From: Cryptomeria japonica
Taxonomy: Eukaryota; Streptophyta; Pinopsida; Cupressales; Cupressaceae
DNA: 64,000 nucleotides
Reading direction: 5' to 3'
Assembly: GCF_030272615.1 (NCBI RefSeq)
Contig: NC_081408.1
Coordinates: 613,781,977 to 613,845,976, forward strand
The notes beneath the pieces are model-generated. The model made no database searches. It worked only from the letters and a program-made list of their open reading frames with translations, and was not told where the DNA came from. A program made the position numbers and the translations under genes. Position 1 is the stretch's first letter. Every line of letters begins with the position of its first letter. Of this stretch, positions 23,285 to 35,448 are shown one piece after another.

Positions 23285-24060
23285 GCAACTTATGGATTTT
23301 TCCTCACACCTTATTTCAAATGGACATGAATAATTTATAAGTATTCACATATACTAAATAATCATGTAGATGCCTATGTTAGGGAGATTATGAACATAAT
23401 TTACATAACATAGATATCTTGATGATTATTTAGTACGTCTGACATAATTTGACTAACACACACACACACATATTTATGAATATAAAACTTACATGTGAAT
23501 ACTTATACATGATTAATATATCCAATATAAGGTGTGAGGAGACTTCATATGTTGCTTGAGAACCATGGTTTGTTGGTAATGTATTATGGGCTTATAGGTA
23601 ACAACTAGCTTTTGTAATTGATTCAAATTTTGTGTAAACATTTCAACTATTTGCTTTTCTTGGTCATGTCATGTTACACAAAAGCAAATGGTTGAAATAT
23701 TTACACAAAATTATTATCGATTACAAAAGTTATTTGCCCATACATTCTCATTACACTACCAATAAACCATGTACATATCAAGCAAACAACTTATGCACTC
23801 TCCTAAGTAGACCTTATTTTGGATATGAATTTCATGTAAAGTAAAAATTCACATGTACTAGAAATAATCATCTATCTAGATATATATGTTAGGCATATTT
23901 TGTCACATGTACTAAATAATAATCTAGATATCTATGTTAAGTAAATTATGTCACATGTACTAAATAATCATCTAGATATCCGTTTTAGGTACAAATTATA
24001 TCACACCTACTAACTAACCATATAAATATCTATGTTAGGTAAATTATGTTAAATAAGAAG
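23285..24060. repeat. foldback (large inverted repeat) with internal 50-bp repeats
   Basis: Arms centred near 23668 pair: TTGTGTAAACATTTCAACTA at 23629 mirrors GGTTGAAATATTTACACAAA at 23690. Farther out, GAACCATGGTTTGTTGGTAATG mirrors the sequence around 23755-23775. A further inverted pair (CCTCACACCTTATTT at 23309, AATATAAGGTGTGAGG at 23525) makes a second hairpin. The right flank (about 23860-24050) has about four roughly 50-bp repeats of a CATGTACTAAATAATCATCT unit. No coding sequence. Confidence 0.8.
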
Positions 24061-24189
24061 TGTTGTGCATAATTTATAGCCAATTTTAAAACACCGCAAA
24101 TAAAAAGACACAATGGTTGTTACAGTGTGATTGTCCAAAAATTTATGTCAATATGTATGTCTATAGGCCAAATTCAACCCAATTTTCAC

Positions 24190-24990
24190 TGGTCTCAACA
24201 CAATCGAAAAACTTCAAACACTTCTTATCCTAAGGTCAAGGCCTCATAGAAACATTAACAACCCACATATTAGAATCTCCATCGACTCAAGTGTCATCAC
24301 ACCTAGATGGGCATGCACATTTTTTTGCCTTTTCGAGAGAGGACATGTAGGGGCCTCCAGGCCTAGAAGGATGACCCAATCACCCTCTCCCTGGAAAGTT
24401 ACAAGTAGCTTATGATAAGAGGAGGATTTCTGTCTCATCTCAAGGGAGCCATATGGTGAGTATCTTGGGGGAAAAGCCAACTATGCCCTTGCACTAAGAA
24501 TGACACCAACAAATCAAATCAATAGGGTGGGCCACTAAATAAGGTTCATAGCCACTGTTCGGGGGACTCATCTTACAAGATTCTAGCATGCGACACTTAA
24601 GTCTCTAGTCAATCATGCGAGAAGCCTTAGGCACGTTCGCTCAACCTTGGTTATTATCAACACCTCTAGCCCGAGAAAGTCAAGTTAAGAACTAAGCTTT
24701 GGTCATAGTCTTTTTATATAGAAACCCCAAAGGAAAAACTGCTTTGAGGTCATCCCCTAAGGAAATATCACTTCTGCAAAGGCATGCCTCTCTACAACAA
24801 AAAAAAACACAATGCAAGGGTTCTACAACACAAAGTGTGCAAGCACACTGAACACTTCAAACAAGGGTTCTTTTTAATATACCAAATTGAAATGTTATCT
24901 AATCTAATTTTGATACAAGGGTTCTTTTTAACACACCAACTCAAAATGTTATCTAGTTTAATTTTGATTTATAATAAGTAATTTTTCTTA
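24190..24990. repeat. gypsy-leader-like fragment, diverged copy of 1390-2110
   Basis: Shares ordered blocks with the left gypsy leader: AACTTCAAACACTTCTTATC, CTAAGGTCAA, ATATGGTGAGTATCTTGGGG and CTTGCACTAA. Its tail repeats AAGGGTTCTTTTTAA with an AATGTTATCTA block. No ORF. Confidence 0.5.
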
Positions 24991-25351
24991 TTTTTTGACA
25001 TTTATCGGTAATATGTTATTTTTTAATTATATTATGAAATAAAAGCACTACATTAACATAGAGTCAATTAATAACCGTCCACTTAAAACCACCCATTTAA
25101 ACCCCCAAACCACCCAAAACAGAACCAAGTATCAAAAAACCACCATCTGACCACCCACCAAACCAACATCCCACACCTGAGTAGTAGTTAACTGAGCACA
25201 AAAGATGTTAATTACATCATTTCCATAATAAAATATTCACTGGAAATTCAATATTAACAGACAACTACTAAGAGTATTAAAGTTTCTGAACTAAAAACTA
25301 AACTATGCACATGGCGAGCTAAAAACAGGGGTACTTGGGAACTCTTCTTGA

Positions 25352-26260
25352 TCATTGACAAGCTTCCTCCTCGTCCTTCACCACCATGACATTTGAATCT
25401 CCACCCATGCCTTCCATTGTATCTCCATCTTCAATTGAAAATATTGCGATAGGTGCATTTCTCGCTGCCATAGATTCAAACATACGTCTATTTCACGACC
25501 TCAACCTTTGTCCATTCATCTCAACCTCCCCTGCTTCCACTCGTGCCTATCGGATAATCTCCTCCAACTCCAAGATTTGAACATACAACTTCAATGCCTC
25601 CCATTCGCGCCTTTCTATCTCTCGCAACTGAGCCTTTACTTCTTCTCTCCTCCTAAGAAAGGGGATGTACATACATCTATTTCTGAGTTCTATTTGCTCA
25701 TCTGTAATTCCTTTCGACACATCAAAACCCCACCCCAATATCGCCTGCTCAAGTAGTAAATCCATGTACTACAGATAATCCTCCGGCACAATTACCCGCA
25801 TAACTTTCCTAACCTCCTCACATGGGGTGCCCAATTTTAACCCCCACACCATAATGAGTGAATAAAAATCCACCCTTGATCGATACCTATGGTCGATAAC
25901 TGCCACCTCTTCTCCTAGCACCAGCTGCACGACATTTAGAAACAAGGTCTCCCTTGACTTAAATATGGCCTTCAATCTCTTCTATGGGATCGATCCCCAA
26001 AATGTCAGCATCAATTTGTTGGTTTTAAGTGTGCAATTAGCCTCCATACCGTCCGCCACCTACAAAACCACCTTCCTCTGTCACAAAACCACTCTCTCGA
26101 CCTCCAATAGTCACAAATCATCCGCACTGACTAGGCATTCATTCTCAAACTTTTTATAAATGCATCCTTTGCAGCCCCTGCAAAATTCATCGACATTAAT
26201 TGCCAATTTTAGTGAAATTCGCTTAGGCTCGCGTGCAGGGGATGGGAAATTAATCTCACA
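25352..26260 (-). pseudogene. unrecognised coiled-coil ORF downstream of LINE RNase H
   Basis: One minus-strand frame can be followed for about 300 codons, broken mainly by single stops. Segments are ISLKLAINVDEFCRGCKGCI, ETLFLNVVQLVLGEEVAVID, FYSLIMVWGLKLGTPCEEV, RREEVKAQLREIERREWEAL (predicted coiled coil) and an acidic end KDEEEACQ before the stop at 25352-25354. The CRGCKGC cluster could bind metal. I do not recognise the family. It lies directly 3' of a LINE RNase H remnant on the same strand, so it may be an extra C-terminal domain or a separate captured ORF. Confidence 0.5.
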
Positions 26261-26279
26261 CACTTCATCCGGGCGGCTG

Positions 26280-26880
26280 TACTATACAAAATTAGGCATT
26301 CAAATCATGCCAATGAAATATTTCATCATCCTTGTCCCACCACTTCGTCATTCCTTTATCCAGCTCACAAGCCACGTTAGATAAAGCATCTGCTAACTCA
26401 TTGCCATCTCTTATGGTATGGGTTATATGGAAATCTTGAAAGTTGCATAATTTTGAAACAATCAAGGCTATGAGCTTATTTAATCTCCAACTTGGGGTTA
26501 CCCCTTTCATAATTGCATTCACTACAACCTCAGAGTCTTCTTCAAGGTGCACCTTTGAAATCTTCATATTAACTGCTAAACCTCAGAGTCTTCTTCAAGG
26601 TGCACCTTTGAAATCTTCATATTAACTGCTAACTCCACTGCTAATAAAGTGGTCTGCACCTCTGCATCATTATTGGTTCCATCTTGTAGTCTTTTCACAC
26701 CCTTAAAGAGGATCATCCCACTTTCATCACGAGCAACACATCCCGCCCCTGAGGTGCCTAGATTAACCCTAGATGCCCCATCAAAATTTATTTTAATCCA
26801 ACCCTACCTCGGCTTACTCCACGATTCCTCCTCCTTTCTCTGTTCTTCACCCAAAGGATGAACCCTTGGAAACCCATGAA
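26280..26880 (-). pseudogene. LINE-type RNase H remnant with 53-bp duplication
   Basis: The minus strand reads WIKINFDGASRVNLGTSGAG, then NNDAEVQTTLLAVELAVNMK, SKVHLEEDSEVVVNAIMKG and HTIRDGNELADALSNVA. This is an RVT_3-type RNase H with Asp, Glu, Asp and the NELADALS Asp all visible. A 53-bp tandem duplication (26528-26633) repeats the KVHLEEDSE region and breaks the frame. No RT is seen upstream, so only the 3' end of the LINE remains. Confidence 0.8.
26528..26633. repeat. 53-bp tandem duplication
   Basis: CCTCAGAGTCTTCTTCAAGG and the rest of the unit are repeated at offset 53 with almost no differences. Confidence 0.95.
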
Positions 26881-28000
26881 CGAGTCATATTCTAATATTT
26901 TGACATTATTTAAAAGAAAATAAGTCCAATTACACACATAATATAAATATTTAAACTATTCTCTATATTAATAAATTGAAATTAACATAAAATTAAAAAT
27001 TAGATTAAAAAATACCTTTCAAAGTCGCCCTAAAAAATACGTTCAAAATGACCTTCAAATTAAACCTAAGTTGAATTTGTAAATAAGACAAAAAAACAAA
27101 CTAAAAACATGAAATAGTCCCTTGGTCGGTTGGGGGACCACCGTCGATGGAAGATTGTTTGGTTGAACTAGGTCCAACTAAAATAAATTAGTTCGGTCGA
27201 ACCTAGTTTGGCTGAACATATCTATGTGTCAGGTGAGTTGGCAACCAAATCACCATTTCCTCTGCATTTCCAAAATTGCCCGCTTCTGCTATTTTTTTCA
27301 TCAGGTAGAATATTTTTTTACAAAAATAAAAAAAATAGCCTTTTTTAGAGCTTGAAGTTAAGAATCTAGACATATATACATTTTTTAATGTTTTAATTAA
27401 TTTTAATATATTTTATTTTTTAAACATTGCAAGTAGGTTTTTGAAGTTTGAGAAGAGGCTAATTTGAAAAAATTAAATAAAAATTAAATGATATTAAATT
27501 TTTTTACAAAATACATTTTTTACTAGATGAGGGAATCTTCTCCAAAAGGGTATAATTTGTTTTTTAATAATGATAAAATTAATAGACAAAAGGTGACGTT
27601 GAATGAAAACTACCAAATTCAGCTATGTTGGACTTAAAATTTTATTACATGAAAAATATACATCAAAGTTAATTTATTTTTTAGCACTGCATATATGTGT
27701 CATCTATTTGGAAAATTAAAAAAAAAGTTTGTTTTCATTTTTTTGGTGACGTCGACTAGAACCCTTGATTTTCAACATTTTTCTGCAATAAAAATATGTC
27801 TTTGAATATATATATATATCAAATAACATACATAAATTTCATTAATATTTCTACATTTCATCAATTTACATAATTTAGAAATGTCACTTTTATGCAATCA
27901 AAGTTAAACAACTTTAGTTGTGTTGGCCACTTCCTTTATAAAAGTGTGACAAAGGTTTATGCTTTTACCCTATTCCATTAAGGCTTCATTTTTCATCACA
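26881..28000. other. AT-rich intergenic sequence with a second palindromic-word block
   Basis: 27000-27240 shares GTCGCCCT.AAAA and AAAATGACCT words with 21690-21720. It is followed by GGTCGGTTGGGGGACC, GGTTGAACTAGGTCC, GTTCGGTCGAACC and TTTGGCTGAAC. The rest is AT-rich with no credible ORF. Confidence 0.45.
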
Positions 28001-29175
28001 TATGCATGAAAGTAAATATCTAAAACAACAAACTCATTCGCACAAGAACACTAGAATTTTTACATGGAGAACCTAAACAAAGAAAAACCATGATGAGAGT
28101 CAAAATCGCAATATATGTATTAAGTGTTCACAATGATTTAGGCCATAGACTTTAGACTTGCAAACTAAGGCACACAACCTTAAGGAGGGTACAAAAAGGG
28201 ACTTGCATAATTGAATATCACTTGTTCAGGGCAAGACATAAAATAAACATGCAATAAGAATAAGAGATTTGAACTACAAGAGAATATCATCCACCAATAC
28301 GGAGATAACAGTTCACAACTTAATACTCATTTGATCTAACTTTTATTTCTGCACTATGCCAAATCCAAACATCTATATAACCTCGCATTAGCTTCACATA
28401 TCACCTTAAGATCACATCAATATCACTAATACATTGCATCCGTCGCACATCTATATCCTATAGCTCAATTGATCTATCCTTTATATATCAATCGAATATT
28501 CAGAAACCTTTTTTAGGTTGGCTTATAGATGTAGCATGTATATGCATCATTGACCCAAAAAGAATTCTTATAAAAAATATGTGGAAGGAAAAAGAGATAT
28601 GTGAAGTTTCACACCATGTTGGCACACCTTCCAATTATCTCTAAAAAGGTTCTACATGCAACTGCTCAAACCAAAACACATAAGTTGGTTCATACCAATT
28701 TGTTTTATCCAAACATTTTATTTGAACCCAAAAATAAGATATGTGGACCACAACAGAAGGCACATAATTCAACAATTCCTAACACCCTTAGACTACAAGA
28801 AAGATGATGAATGTAGCACACTCCTCCACAATGCCTTGTAATTTCATTATCCCTTAACATAGACATAAGTATTTCTCACAAAAAATATATATATCCATGT
28901 AAAATTTGAAATTTAAGAAGATCAATCTTCCATAACAATTCCACTCTAATCCACACATCCATCTGATATATATCTAGTAAAAAATACACTAGTCAAATAT
29001 CTCAGTCACTAGATCATTCACCTGAAATAGTTTATATAGTTTCCAAACCTAGCAAAAAAGACATCAATCCTCTAGAAACACAACCTATCATCAATATTTT
29101 CCATCTAGAACACTTATAGTTAGTTTTCATACATAAATATCATATCCACATATTCCTAAAAGTATCTCATCATAT
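28000..29175. other. unannotated left flank of the large transposon
   Basis: Moderately AT-rich sequence. I see no ORF, repeat array or element terminus. It is presumably the locus into which the 29176-48701 element inserted. Confidence 0.5.
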
Positions 29176-29214
29176 GGGTGTGTGCACTAAGATGGTGTGC
29201 AAAAAAGTGGACAC
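29176..29214 (+). repeat. left terminal inverted repeat
   Basis: GGGTGTGTGCACTAAGATGG continues as TGTGCAAAAAAGTGGACAC. It pairs with 48701-48653 read on the minus strand, with two or three mismatches and a 10-bp insertion in the right copy. ATAT precedes it. Confidence 0.8.
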
Positions 29215-29279
29215 ACAAAAAAAAACTTGAAAAAACAACAACCACGTTTGTAGTTTTAAAATTTCAAAATACCTCATAC

Positions 29280-29440
29280 GCGGTTAGGTTCGTTGTTTCC
29301 GAGCCTAAAGGGCCAAAACTATGTATAGGGTCCTTTAGGAAATAAGACCGCGTATGCGGTCCTTTAGGAACTAGGACCCCGTATGCGGTCCTTTAGGAAC
29401 TAGGACCCCGTATGCAGTCTTAGCTCCTAAGGAGTGTGTA
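29280..29440. repeat. left subterminal 29-bp repeat array (CGTATGCGG word)
   Basis: About three copies of a 29-bp unit built of GCGGTCCTTTAGGAACTAGG plus ACCCCGTAT, preceded by CGCGGTTAGG and ACCGCGTATGCGGTCC. The core CCGCGTATGCGG is close to palindromic. The position just inside the TIR suits transposase-binding sites, as in CACTA-type elements (inference). Confidence 0.75.
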
Positions 29441-29469
29441 CGCAGTCCCTGCTAATAAATTGTTTTTTT

Positions 29470-32176
29470 TTAATTGTCATCTGTAACTTTTTTACCTCAC
29501 AGTCAAGAAGGAGTTTGGGCATATTTTACCCTCCAAACTGCGCATGGGCTTGATTTCTTCACACCCAATTGCCATGGAAAGAGGTTATTATGCATTTTTT
29601 TTGTTTATGTTGCACATTTGATAAATTTTATTTACGTTTTCAATTTAACTTCGTTGAGTTTGATTAGTTATTTTAAATTTTTTGTTACCAATATCATATT
29701 ATGAAAATCCAGAACCACAACAAGATGCACCTCAAAATCCACAACAAACACCTCCAGCTCCTCCTTTAGACCGTACAAGAGCTACATAGGAGGAATTGAT
29801 TAATCAGTTAGGGCAACACACTGCTAAAATAACTAGACTGATTAATAGATTGAAAACATTTGAGCTTTGAGCATCATTTATCCCTTGCCACTAGCCGAGA
29901 AACATTCGCTAGTGGTGCCACTACAGTTTCGAGTCAGATTACAAAATTGGGAAACTATAGGGGTAGGTGTCACACTTATTATGCTGATGGGTTATGATAT
30001 GATGCAGTGAAAAATAAAAACATAAGTAAAGCACAAATATGTGCTCTTTTTGTTGATCCTAGAACTGGTGAGTCCTTACCTCTTAATGCAAAGATGTTTC
30101 TCATACATTGGTGTACCAATTTGCATATGAAAAATCTTTTTTGGAATAGGTGGTGGGTGGTCTTTGATGAACCACCTTGTAATAATTTTGAGGTTCCATT
30201 ATATTTTTTGAGGAAAGTATATTGTGAGTTTGTCGTCAATGAGCGGCTTAATTATTTTGATATGAGAGAGTTCCATGGTAGAGGTGGCAGTTCTGCCCAA
30301 GATAGACTAGGAGCCCATAGGGTATTAGACCCACAGAGTCGTCACCCCCTAGCACCCAAACCCAAGGTGCATGTGATGGTCCCAGTAGCCCTGAAAGAGT
30401 TGACAAAGCTACAGACTCTTCATGCGGCCACAACATTGACTGATGCGATCATCTAGCATGGGACATAATTAGTACACCCTCTTGGCCCAAACAATGATCC
30501 ATTAGATGAGGCAGCTAGCGTTGGTCAGCTCATTGAGCATGTGTGTCCCACTTGCTCAGGCATATGCACAGTGATGGATGTGGAGGCTAGTGCAGATGGT
30601 TCCACGTCCTATCTATGCATGATTTGCAAGAGCATATGTCAGACCCACATGACTGAGGATATGGTGCTGACAGATGAATTGATGGACATGTAGTTTGCTA
30701 GTCAGTCGCAGACATAGGTGTGTTGACTTGAATTCATAACATTTTATTTATCAGTCACTTAAAATTTGTAATTGTAAATGAATTTTCATTTATAGATTGA
30801 TTTAAATAGATACAAATAATATGCATTTTAGGATGTAGCAGCGGGTGTTAATACACCATCCGATATTCCTCCTGTGATTATTGCAGCTACAACTTTGACA
30901 CCTGGGGTATAAATTTTGTAACATGTTAAAATAGAATAGTACTTTGAATTAAAAAAAAAAGAAGATATATTAACTCTCTTTAATTCTTGATAATTTTTTA
31001 TTTTGTAGGTGTTGACAGGGGACCAAATGTCCCACATTGATGATGTCTTGCTCTCAACGATCGATTTTGGCCTACAAAGCTATGAGGTATCATATTTTGT
31101 ACACCTTATTTTATGTATTCTTTTGATGGAATATGCAAGTCATTTAATTTTAGATTTTTTAAATTATATTTAATATTATCTACTAGTATCTCTTGTGTTA
31201 ATTTTGATTGTTTTATGGTACCCCCTCCATGTCTAGGCCTCGTCCTCAACGAAAAAAATCCTTGAGGATGCCTAAACGTGTGAAGAAGGTAATTGAACAC
31301 ATTTTTAATTGTACAATTGTTTGAAAAGGTTGAAATTGTTTTAGTTGGAATTTGTAGATTGATTAGTGTTTTTTGTCTATTTTATATACAATGGCCATTA
31401 GGCTTTGTAGATTTGTTGAATGCACTTGATACGCCCGAGGATCGAGGGAGGGCAGAGGTATGTATCTCTACTTTATTTTCTTAATTTGATGATTATATGC
31501 ACGTTTACATGTGAACTTGTGATAAATTATAATCTTATCATTTGTCATACTGGAAATATCCATAGGCACTTCATCAATGGCGAGCCCTCCTCTGTGTACT
31601 AGAGAAGCATCTCAGGCTCTGGTACACTTTTGTTTTATATATTGCATTAATTGTATTTAACGTACAATACTTATCATTATATTAATTGTATTTAATCTTT
31701 AAACATTTTTCATATAGGTAATAGCCTCAACTGCTCCGTCAATGGCGAGCACTCCTCAGACTATTGGAGAAGCATCTAAGGCTTCGATACACTTTTGTTC
31801 TCTATATTGTAGCTTTTTAGTGTTTTTGATCTATATATGTTAGTACATTGTATTAATTGCATTTAATCTACAATAGGCCCCTATGTGGTTCGGCCATAAC
31901 TTGGATCCTTTCAAGTTTGTGTTCAAGAAAACTCCTAAGACTGACAAGGAGAAGAGAAAGAAGACAATAGATCCCAAATCAGCAGATGAGGTAATCTATA
32001 TTTTAATTGCAAAGAAATTATGGTTAAATGCATAGTTATGTTGATAATTGTGAGCTATTTTCTACAAAGGGATTCTAACTTGGCTTTTGAATTGTGGTTG
32101 TGCAACCATCTATAGAGCTACATACTGCATCAAAGATGCTCGATTTTGATGATCCACCACAAGTATAGGATCATAT
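29470..32176 (+). pseudogene. gene A: transposon accessory protein with zinc-ribbon signature, multi-exon
   Basis: Coding-like segments are joined by short introns. The main exon (about 29880-30715) includes MFLIHWCTNLHMKNLFWNRW, FEVPLYFLRKVYCEF, HGRGGSSAQDR and a CxxC..CxxC pair (HVCPTCSG .. YLCMICKS) suggesting a zinc ribbon. A proline/glutamine stretch and coiled coil precede it (EELINQLGQHTAKITRLINR, 29790-29850). Small downstream exons have GT/AG borders: 31009-31086, 31237-31288, 31402-31457, 31566-31621, 31718-31786 and 31877-31990, with the last from 32116. The 31877 exon is Lys-rich (KTPKTDKEKRKKT), as in a nuclear-localisation signal. Phases are not fully reconciled and several stops are present. 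It is homologous to the gene at 62187. Function unknown. Confidence 0.6.
31566..31875 (+). repeat. tandem exon-intron duplication in gene A
   Basis: TCAATGGCGAGC.CTCCTC, then an AGAAGCATCT.AGGCT stretch and a TACACTTTTGTT intron start, occurs at 31573 and again at 31738. In the second copy the intron donor reads AT (31787-31788) instead of GT. Confidence 0.75.
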
Positions 32177-32865
32177 AGTGTTAGTTGTGGTCATTGAATG
32201 ACCAATACATGTAGATATATTCTATTTATTTATTGTATATCGATTTGGACATGGCATATGCCACATTTTTGTAAAACTTGTACTGACTTGGCATAAATAC
32301 CTTTTTTGATATATATAAATGTTGATATTTGATCCAATAAATGTGTATTGTGTTCATTATTGTGCATTTCATTGATATTGATAGGCATATTCGATACACA
32401 CAAAATTTGTTCATTGTGTTGCTTATTGTGCATTTTGATATATATAAATGATTATTTATAAAATATTTGTTCGATGTATTTGGCGGCTGCCCTTTTATAA
32501 AGTTAAATGAATATTTGCCTATGTAATCAATAATATGAATATAAACAACAAAAATCTATGATATAAAGCATTGAAATTGTGGAATATGATTTGATAAGTT
32601 TTGTATAATATTGAATTAACCCTACAAAACTCCTTGTCTCAATCAAAATGAAAATCAATGGCAATGGTCAGATTTGATCTGTGGTAATGTTCACTGGATT
32701 CTTTTGATTCCTTTCGTAAAATTTTGGTTTTTTGTCTTGTTTTCCATTTGTTTTATCTAAATAAGGTGATTTGGGACCATTAATGATCATTTGAAGTCAT
32801 TTATGAAAGTTTGGGGTCATTTGGATAAAAGATGTAACAGTTGCTCAGTTGTTGTCAATTTTGTC
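32177..32865. other. gene A 3' flank, AT-rich
   Basis: AT-rich sequence between the end of gene A and the satellite. It contains several TTTGATATATATAAATG-like words and no ORF. Confidence 0.5.
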
Positions 32866-32869
32866 AAAG

Positions 32870-35147
32870 TTTCATCATGGGTGTAAACCAACATCACGAG
32901 CATGTCTGGGTGGGTAGGTTTACACTAGGAATGCTCTTTTTGTGCCTCCCAACACACTGGAACATCGAGAGCCATACCCTATCGGTGCTATCGCTCAAGT
33001 GCCCTGAGTCCAAAAAATTGTCAAACTTTGATGGACAATTTCTTGCTATTTAGGATGCATACGATCAATCCATTTGAACGTATAGGGTCACGTGAGGCTC
33101 ATCTACATGAATGTATCTCTGTTTCTGATGACTCGGAGCCATTTTCAAATGGTAGCATTTTTTCACTTGATGCAAAAACCGTCAGTGACATGCAATGCAA
33201 AGTTGCAAGATAGGCTAGATTTGATTCTGTTTGTCGTGGGCACAAACCAACATCATGAGCGCATTCGGGTGGGTAGATTTACAATAGGCATTCTCCTATT
33301 GTGCCTCCCAACGCATCGAAATGTCGAGAGCCATACCCTACCAATATGATCTCTCAAGTGTCCTGAGTCCAAAAAATTGTCAAACTTTAACGGACTGTTT
33401 CTTGCAATCTAGGACACATATGATCAATCTGTTTAAACCTATAGGGTAACATGTCAGTTGTCTATAATGATCTATCTTAGTTTCTGAAGACTTGGAGCCA
33501 TTTTCAAATGGTAGCGTTCTTTCACTTGTTGCAAAAATCGTCAGTGGCATGCAATGCAAAGTTGCAAGATAGGTTAGATTTGATTTCGTTCGTTGTGGGC
33601 ACAAACCAACATCACGAGCGTGTCCAGGTGGGTAGGTTTATGCTAGGCATGCTTCTGTAGTGTCTCCCAATGCACCAGAACATTGAGAGCCATACCCTAC
33701 CAACACAATCTCTCAAGTGCCCCGAGTCCAAAAAATTATCAAACTTTGACAGACAATTTCTCGCAGTTAAGGATGCATATGATTGATCTGTTTGAACCTA
33801 TAGGGTCACATGAGGCTCGTATACAATGACCTATCTCAATTTTTGATGACTCAGAACCATTTTCAAATGGTAGTAGTTTTTCACCTGCTGCAAAAACTGT
33901 CAATGGCATACAATGCAAAGTTGCAAGATAGGCTAGATTTGATTCCATCCATCTTGGGAACAAACCAACATCATGAGTGCGTTCGGGTGGGTAGATTTAT
34001 GCTAGGCATGCTCTTGTTGTGCCTCCCAATGCGTTAGAATGTCGAGAGCCATACCCTACCACACATGATCTCTCAAGTGCCCTAAGTCTACACTCTACAA
34101 TGACCTATCTTGGTTTCTGATGACTCAAAGCCATTTTCAAATGGTAGCATTCTTTGACCTATGACAAAAACTGTCAGTGGCATGCAATGCAAAGTTGCAA
34201 GATAGGCTAGATTTCATTCCGTTCATCGTGGGCACAAATCAACATCACGAGCGGGTCCAAGTGGGTAGGTTTACGCTAGGCATGCTCCTATTGTGCCTCC
34301 AATGCACCAGAATATTGAGAGCCATATCCTACCGATGCGATCTCTGAAGTGCCCTAAGTCCAAAAACTTGTCAAAATTTGATGGATAGTTTCTCGCAATC
34401 CAAGACGTATATGATCAATCCATTTGAACCTATAGGGTCACGTGAGGCTTGTCTACAATGATATATGTCAGAGACTTGGTGCCATTTTCAAATGGTAGCA
34501 TTCTTTCACTTGTTGCAAAAACCGTTAGTGACATGCAATGCAAAGTTGCAAGATATACTAGATTTGATTCCATTCATCATGGGCACAAACCAACATCACA
34601 AGCGCATCCGGGTGGGTAGGTTTATGCTAGTCATGCTCCTATTGTGGCTCCCAATGCACCGAAACGTCGAGAGCCATACCCTACCGATGCGATCTCTCAA
34701 GTACCCTGAGTCCAAAAAATTATCAAACTTTGATGGACAGTTTCTCGCAATCCAGGATGCATACGATCGATCCGTTTGAACCTATAGGGTCAAGTGAGGC
34801 TCGTCTACAATGACCTATCTCAGTTTTTGATGAATCAGATCCATTTTCAAATGGTGGTGGTTTTTCACCTACTACAAAAACCGTCAGTGGCATGCAATGC
34901 AAAGTTGCAAGATAGGCTAGATTTGATTCCATTCGTCATGGGCACAAACCAACATCATGAGCACATTTGGGTGGGTATATTTATTCTAGGCATTCTCCTA
35001 TTGTGCCTCCCAATGCACTGGAACGTCGAGAGCCATACCCTACCGCACACGATCTCTCAAGTGCCCCGAGTCCCAAAAATGCATATGATCAATCTATTTG
35101 AACATATAGGGTCACGTGAGACTTGTCTACAATGACCTATCTCGGTT
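32870..35147. repeat. 359-bp satellite array, about six copies
   Basis: The landmark CCATTTTCAAATGG recurs at about 33138, 33497, 33856, 34130, 34481 and 34840. Spacing is 359, 359, 274, 351 and 359 bp, so one unit carries a deletion of about 85 bp. Other landmarks in each unit are AAACCAACATCA..AGCG, CGAGAGCCATACCCTACC and GCATGCAATGCAAAGTTGCA. The short ORFs in the array are repeats of each other and not genes. It fills the spacer between the 3' ends of the two convergent transposon genes. Confidence 0.95.
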
Positions 35148-35194
35148 ATCTTCTTGGTCATATATTCAAAAAATATTTTACAAATCATCTCATG

Positions 35195-35385
35195 GGCTTT
35201 TATACAAAATTTGACATTTAAATATGTGCGAATTAGCTCATTGCCATTTAAATATAGAAAATTTGGCATTTAAATATGGCATTTAAATATGCGCGAATCA
35301 ACTCATCACCATTTAATTATACAAAATTTGGCATCTAAATATGTACAAATCAACTCATGGGCATTTATATATACAAAAAATAAAT
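35195..35385. repeat. three ~60-bp repeats
   Basis: Three units contain CAAAATTTG.CATTTAAATATG, GCGAAT.A.CTCAT and CCATTTAA-type words in the same order. They lie just 3' of the transposase stop codon. Confidence 0.75.
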
Positions 35386-35448
35386 ATAGAACTATTCACT
35401 GACAATATATACACAATTCTCAAAATCATTCTACCTTGAACCATAGAA

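Noticed and set aside
32841-35135. A series of similar 60-113 codon ORFs on both strands
   Set aside because: All are the same short frames repeated in successive 359-bp satellite units, with no protein features.
32870-35147. CRISPR-like array
   Set aside because: The units are 359 bp, directly adjoining and without unique spacers, in a plant nuclear setting; this is a satellite.
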